DNA of 64,000 nt from Pseudomonas cedrina subsp. cedrina. GTDB taxonomy: Bacteria; Pseudomonadota; Gammaproteobacteria; Pseudomonadales; Pseudomonadaceae. Each line of letters opens with the position of its first letter. The first letter of the stretch is position 1. A program made the translations under genes and the position numbers. The stretch lies in NCBI RefSeq assembly GCF_001983175.1, contig NZ_MNPW01000007.1, positions 367,696 through 431,695 of the forward strand, given 5' to 3'. Under the pieces are notes generated by a model, which had not been told where the DNA came from, made no database searches, and saw only the letters and a program-made list of their open reading frames with translations. Of the stretch, positions 62,446 through 64,000 are shown piece after piece.

Positions 62446-62466
62446 AAAGTACACGTCATGTACTTT
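62446..62466. promoter_or_regulatory. Probable NrtR operator in the pncA-nrtR intergenic region
   Basis: AAAGTACA-CGTCA-TGTACTTT is an inverted repeat with perfect 8-bp arms and a 5-bp spacer, 25 bases upstream of pncA. A half-site-like AAGTACATGA at 62502-62511 follows, closer to nrtR. Position between the NAD salvage operon and an NrtR-type gene makes NrtR the likely ligand. Confidence 0.75.
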
Positions 62467-62564
62467 CATTGCAAGAAACATTTGGATATCTGCCTGGGAG
62501 CAAGTACATGACATATCTGCTCGATTCGTTAGACTATGCCCCACCGCTGTTAGAAGGACATCCC

Positions 62565-63257
62565 ATGCCACTGAGCGCCTACCTCCATACCGTTGACCTG
62601 TGCGTGCTGTTTTATTGCCGCGCGGACGGGGAACTGAAGCTGCTGCTGAACAAGCGCGAGGCCGAACCGTTCGCCGGGCACTGGGCGCTACCGGGCGTAG
62701 TCGTCAACGGCGGCGTGCAAGATTTGAGCCTCAAGGATGCCGTGGAGCGGTTGCGCGCGAGCGACAAGGTCGGGCTGGCGTTGGCCTGGAGCGAGCAAGT
62801 CGGCACCGTAGGGGATGCGTTTCGTGATCCGCGCTGCTGGTCATCGTCCACCTACTACCTGGCGATCGTGAGCGATGAGGTGGAATTGGCCGAGCACCAG
62901 GGCTGGTTTTCGCTGACGGCGGTGGCCGACGGCGGCATCAAGTTGCCCTTCGATCACAACAACATTGTGGCGGCGGTCAAGGAGCGGTTGTTTTCCAAGT
63001 CCCTGTACAGCAGCTTGCCGCTGATGTTCCTGGGCGATGAATTCAGCGCGCCGCAAGCGACGACGATCTTTTCGCTGGTGCTGGAGCGGCCGGTGTTGAA
63101 GACCAGTATTCGCCAGCGTTTGCTCAAGCTGGCCGAGGCGGGGTATTTGCGCGAGACCGGGCGCAAGAAGCACGGTGAAGGCGGCAGGCCCCAGGCGACG
63201 GTGGAAATGCTGAGGCCCGCAGAGATCTATTTTTTTGATCGCAGTTTTGCCGACTGA
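62565..63257 (+). CDS. nrtR: NrtR-type Nudix-related transcriptional repressor of NAD metabolism
   Basis: This 230-residue protein has a Nudix-fold sensor domain (residues ~8-140, LCVLFYCRADGELKLLLNKR then FAGHWALPGVVVNGG) followed by a winged-helix DNA-binding domain (RPVLKTSIRQRLLKLAEAGY). The Nudix box is degenerate: the REUXEE core is replaced by LKDAVERLRAS, as expected for a regulator that binds ADP-ribose-type metabolites without hydrolysing them. I chose ATG at 62565 because AGAAGGA precedes it by six bases. In-frame upstream starts at 62508 and 62469 exist, but the former overlaps the operator half-site. It is divergent from pncA-pncB-nadE and probably represses it. Confidence 0.9.
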   Translation: MPLSAYLHTVDLCVLFYCRADGELKLLLNKREAEPFAGHWALPGVVVNGGVQDLSLKDAVERLRASDKVGLALAWSEQVGTVGDAFRDPRCWSSSTYYLAIVSDEVELAEHQGWFSLTAVADGGIKLPFDHNNIVAAVKERLFSKSLYSSLPLMFLGDEFSAPQATTIFSLVLERPVLKTSIRQRLLKLAEAGYLRETGRKKHGEGGRPQATVEMLRPAEIYFFDRSFAD

Positions 63258-63296
63258 CCTCGACTCCAAGCCCTACGAGGTTCAAATGTGGGAGCT

Positions 63297-63350
63297 GGCT
63301 TGCCTGCGATGGCCATGGGTATCTACAGAACTTTCAGTTGACCAATCTCC
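63297..63350 (+). repeat. Solitary REP half with its spacer
   Basis: tgtgggagctggcttgcc plus tgcgatggcc is followed by a spacer (atgggtatctacagaact...caatctccc) clearly related to the spacer at 10648-10690. The inverse partner arm is missing on the far side of the next repeat. Confidence 0.7.
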
Positions 63351-63351
63351 C

Positions 63352-63461
63352 TGTGGGAGCTGTCGAGCGTTAGCGAGGCTGCGAAAGCGGTGGGTCAGGC
63401 GAAAAAAATGCCAGCAGTGCCGCCGCCTTCGCAGCCTCGCTGGGGCTCGACAGCTCCCACA
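63352..63461. repeat. REPIN of a third REP family
   Basis: The left arm tgtgggagctgtcgagcg followed by ttagcgaggctgcgaa is the inverse of the right arm ttcgcagcctcgctggggctcgacagctcccaca (given in two parts because arms exceed 20 bases), around a ~45-base loop. Confidence 0.85.
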
Positions 63462-63505
63462 TTTTGAACCGAGTTCAACATGAATACCGGTCGGCTCTAA
63501 GGCCG

Positions 63506-63765
63506 CCGCGCTTTGTTTTTGATCTTGATCTGAGGCGCCCCGTCAACCACGCTGGCCGCAATTCGATATTGATTTGGGGGGTAAACCGGCAGGACGCCGG
63601 TTTAGCCGCCCCGCGCCATGGATGGCGCGTGGCGGCGGCCCCCCAAATCAATGTCGGATTACGGGCATGCCGAGCCTAGGCGAGGCACCGAGTGGTGGGG
63701 CGATGCGTTTTGGGTTACTTTTTGCGCTCTTCAAAAAGTGACCCGCCGTAAGGGCCAGCCCTTTC
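63506..63765. repeat. Compound dispersed repeat of the P. fluorescens group with a three-way-junction core
   Basis: The 557-bp gap 63258-63814 has no gene apart from repeats. From about gttttgatcttgatctgagg to gtgacccgccgtaagggc the sequence looks like a multicopy non-coding element I know from P. fluorescens-group genomes (recalled, not searched). It contains a three-way-junction core (63568-63652), a 20-bp imperfect palindrome around CCTAGG (63668-63687) and a hairpin GGGTTACTTTTTG/CAAAAAGTGACCC (63712-63744). Confidence 0.65.
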
Positions 63766-64000
63766 AAGGTCTTTGATAAAATCCCCCAAAACTCCAGTCA
63801 GGGTGACGAAAGCGATGTGGGCAGAAGTTCTAGCGCGGTTTGAGAAAAAAGCACCGGCCAGTGTCATGACCAGAGTGATACTGGAGCAGGTCGTTCCTGG
63901 CGAATGGGTCGATCAGGTGTTCGAAGAACATCGTCAGCGGCAATATCCGCGTGAGCTTCTGTTCTCAACCATCGTTGAACTGATGTCCCTTGTTTCATTG
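63766..64000 (+). mobile_element. Left end of an IS4-type insertion sequence, cut by the window
   Basis: Sequence from about 63766 departs from the dispersed repeat and leads within 50 bases into an IS4-type transposase reading frame. The exact left end and terminal inverted repeat cannot be fixed without the right end. Confidence 0.55.
63815..64000 (+). CDS. IS4-family transposase, N-terminal 62 residues (3' end outside window)
   Basis: The frame opens at ATG 63815 and runs off the window. The visible residues begin MWAEVLARFEKKAPASVM and continue with WVDQVFEEHRQRQYPRELLF and STIVELMSLVSL, the characteristic N-terminus of a family of IS4-type transposases found widely in Pseudomonas. The DDE catalytic residues lie beyond the window. 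Whether the full gene is intact cannot be said. Confidence 0.8.
   Translation, partial: MWAEVLARFEKKAPASVMTRVILEQVVPGEWVDQVFEEHRQRQYPRELLFSTIVELMSLVSL

Noticed and set aside
63464..63679. 71-codon frame inside the dispersed repeat
   Set aside because: It runs through the three-way-junction hairpins of a multicopy non-coding repeat, and its composition is not protein-like.

Overview
The window comes from a fluorescent Pseudomonas, most likely of the P. fluorescens subgroup. The evidence is high-GC coding sequence, a side-chain and maturation locus for the siderophore pyoverdine, REP/REPIN repeats built on tgtgggagctggcttgcc arms, a large dispersed three-way-junction repeat typical (from memory) of this group, and an IS4-type transposase at the right edge.

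Layout. 1-5107: the 3' part of an AraC-type regulator, a LysR regulator, and a three-gene minus-strand operon (a small ABM-domain membrane protein, a YtcJ-like amidohydrolase and a YcaC-like isochorismatase-fold hydrolase). 5309-10606: periplasmic pyoverdine maturation genes, pvdP (minus) divergent from pvdMNO (plus). 10950-16174: pvdF (minus) divergent from pvdE, followed by the ferripyoverdine receptor gene fpvA. 16324-53116: three huge minus-strand NRPS genes, about 36.8 kb, nearly abutting and read in the order 53116 -> 16324. 53326-56508: a hicAB toxin-antitoxin pair, an MFS transporter and a MATE transporter. 56768-59566: a chemoreceptor and a repeat-containing protein preceded by a textbook hrp box, so a candidate type III secretion substrate. 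59730-63257: an NAD salvage operon (pncA-pncB-nadE) divergent from its likely repressor nrtR, with an operator between them. 63258-64000: REPs, a compound dispersed repeat and the start of an IS4-type transposase.

How the pyoverdine genes work together. The three NRPSs carry ten modules. Adenylation-pocket residues read from the translations predict D-Ser-Lys-Gly-fOHOrn, then D-Ser-Ser, then Gly-Lys-D-fOHOrn-Ser, released by a single terminal thioesterase; fOHOrn is N5-formyl-N5-hydroxyornithine. PvdF supplies the formyl group. PvdE exports the acylated ferribactin precursor. PvdN, PvdM, PvdP and PvdO tailor and oxidise it in the periplasm, and FpvA takes up the ferric form. Exact PvdS iron-starvation boxes (TAAAT-N16-CGT) lie in both divergent maturation/export intergenic regions, one per direction. 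The chromophore synthetase pvdL, pvdA, pvdH and pvdS are not in this window.

The observations I rate highest are the HrpL-type promoter and three-repeat protein at 58436-59665, the predicted decapeptide with its apparent Ser-Ser-Gly module expansion, PvdM lacking several M19 metal ligands, a REPIN nested inside another REPIN, and the three-way-junction repeat at 63568-63652.
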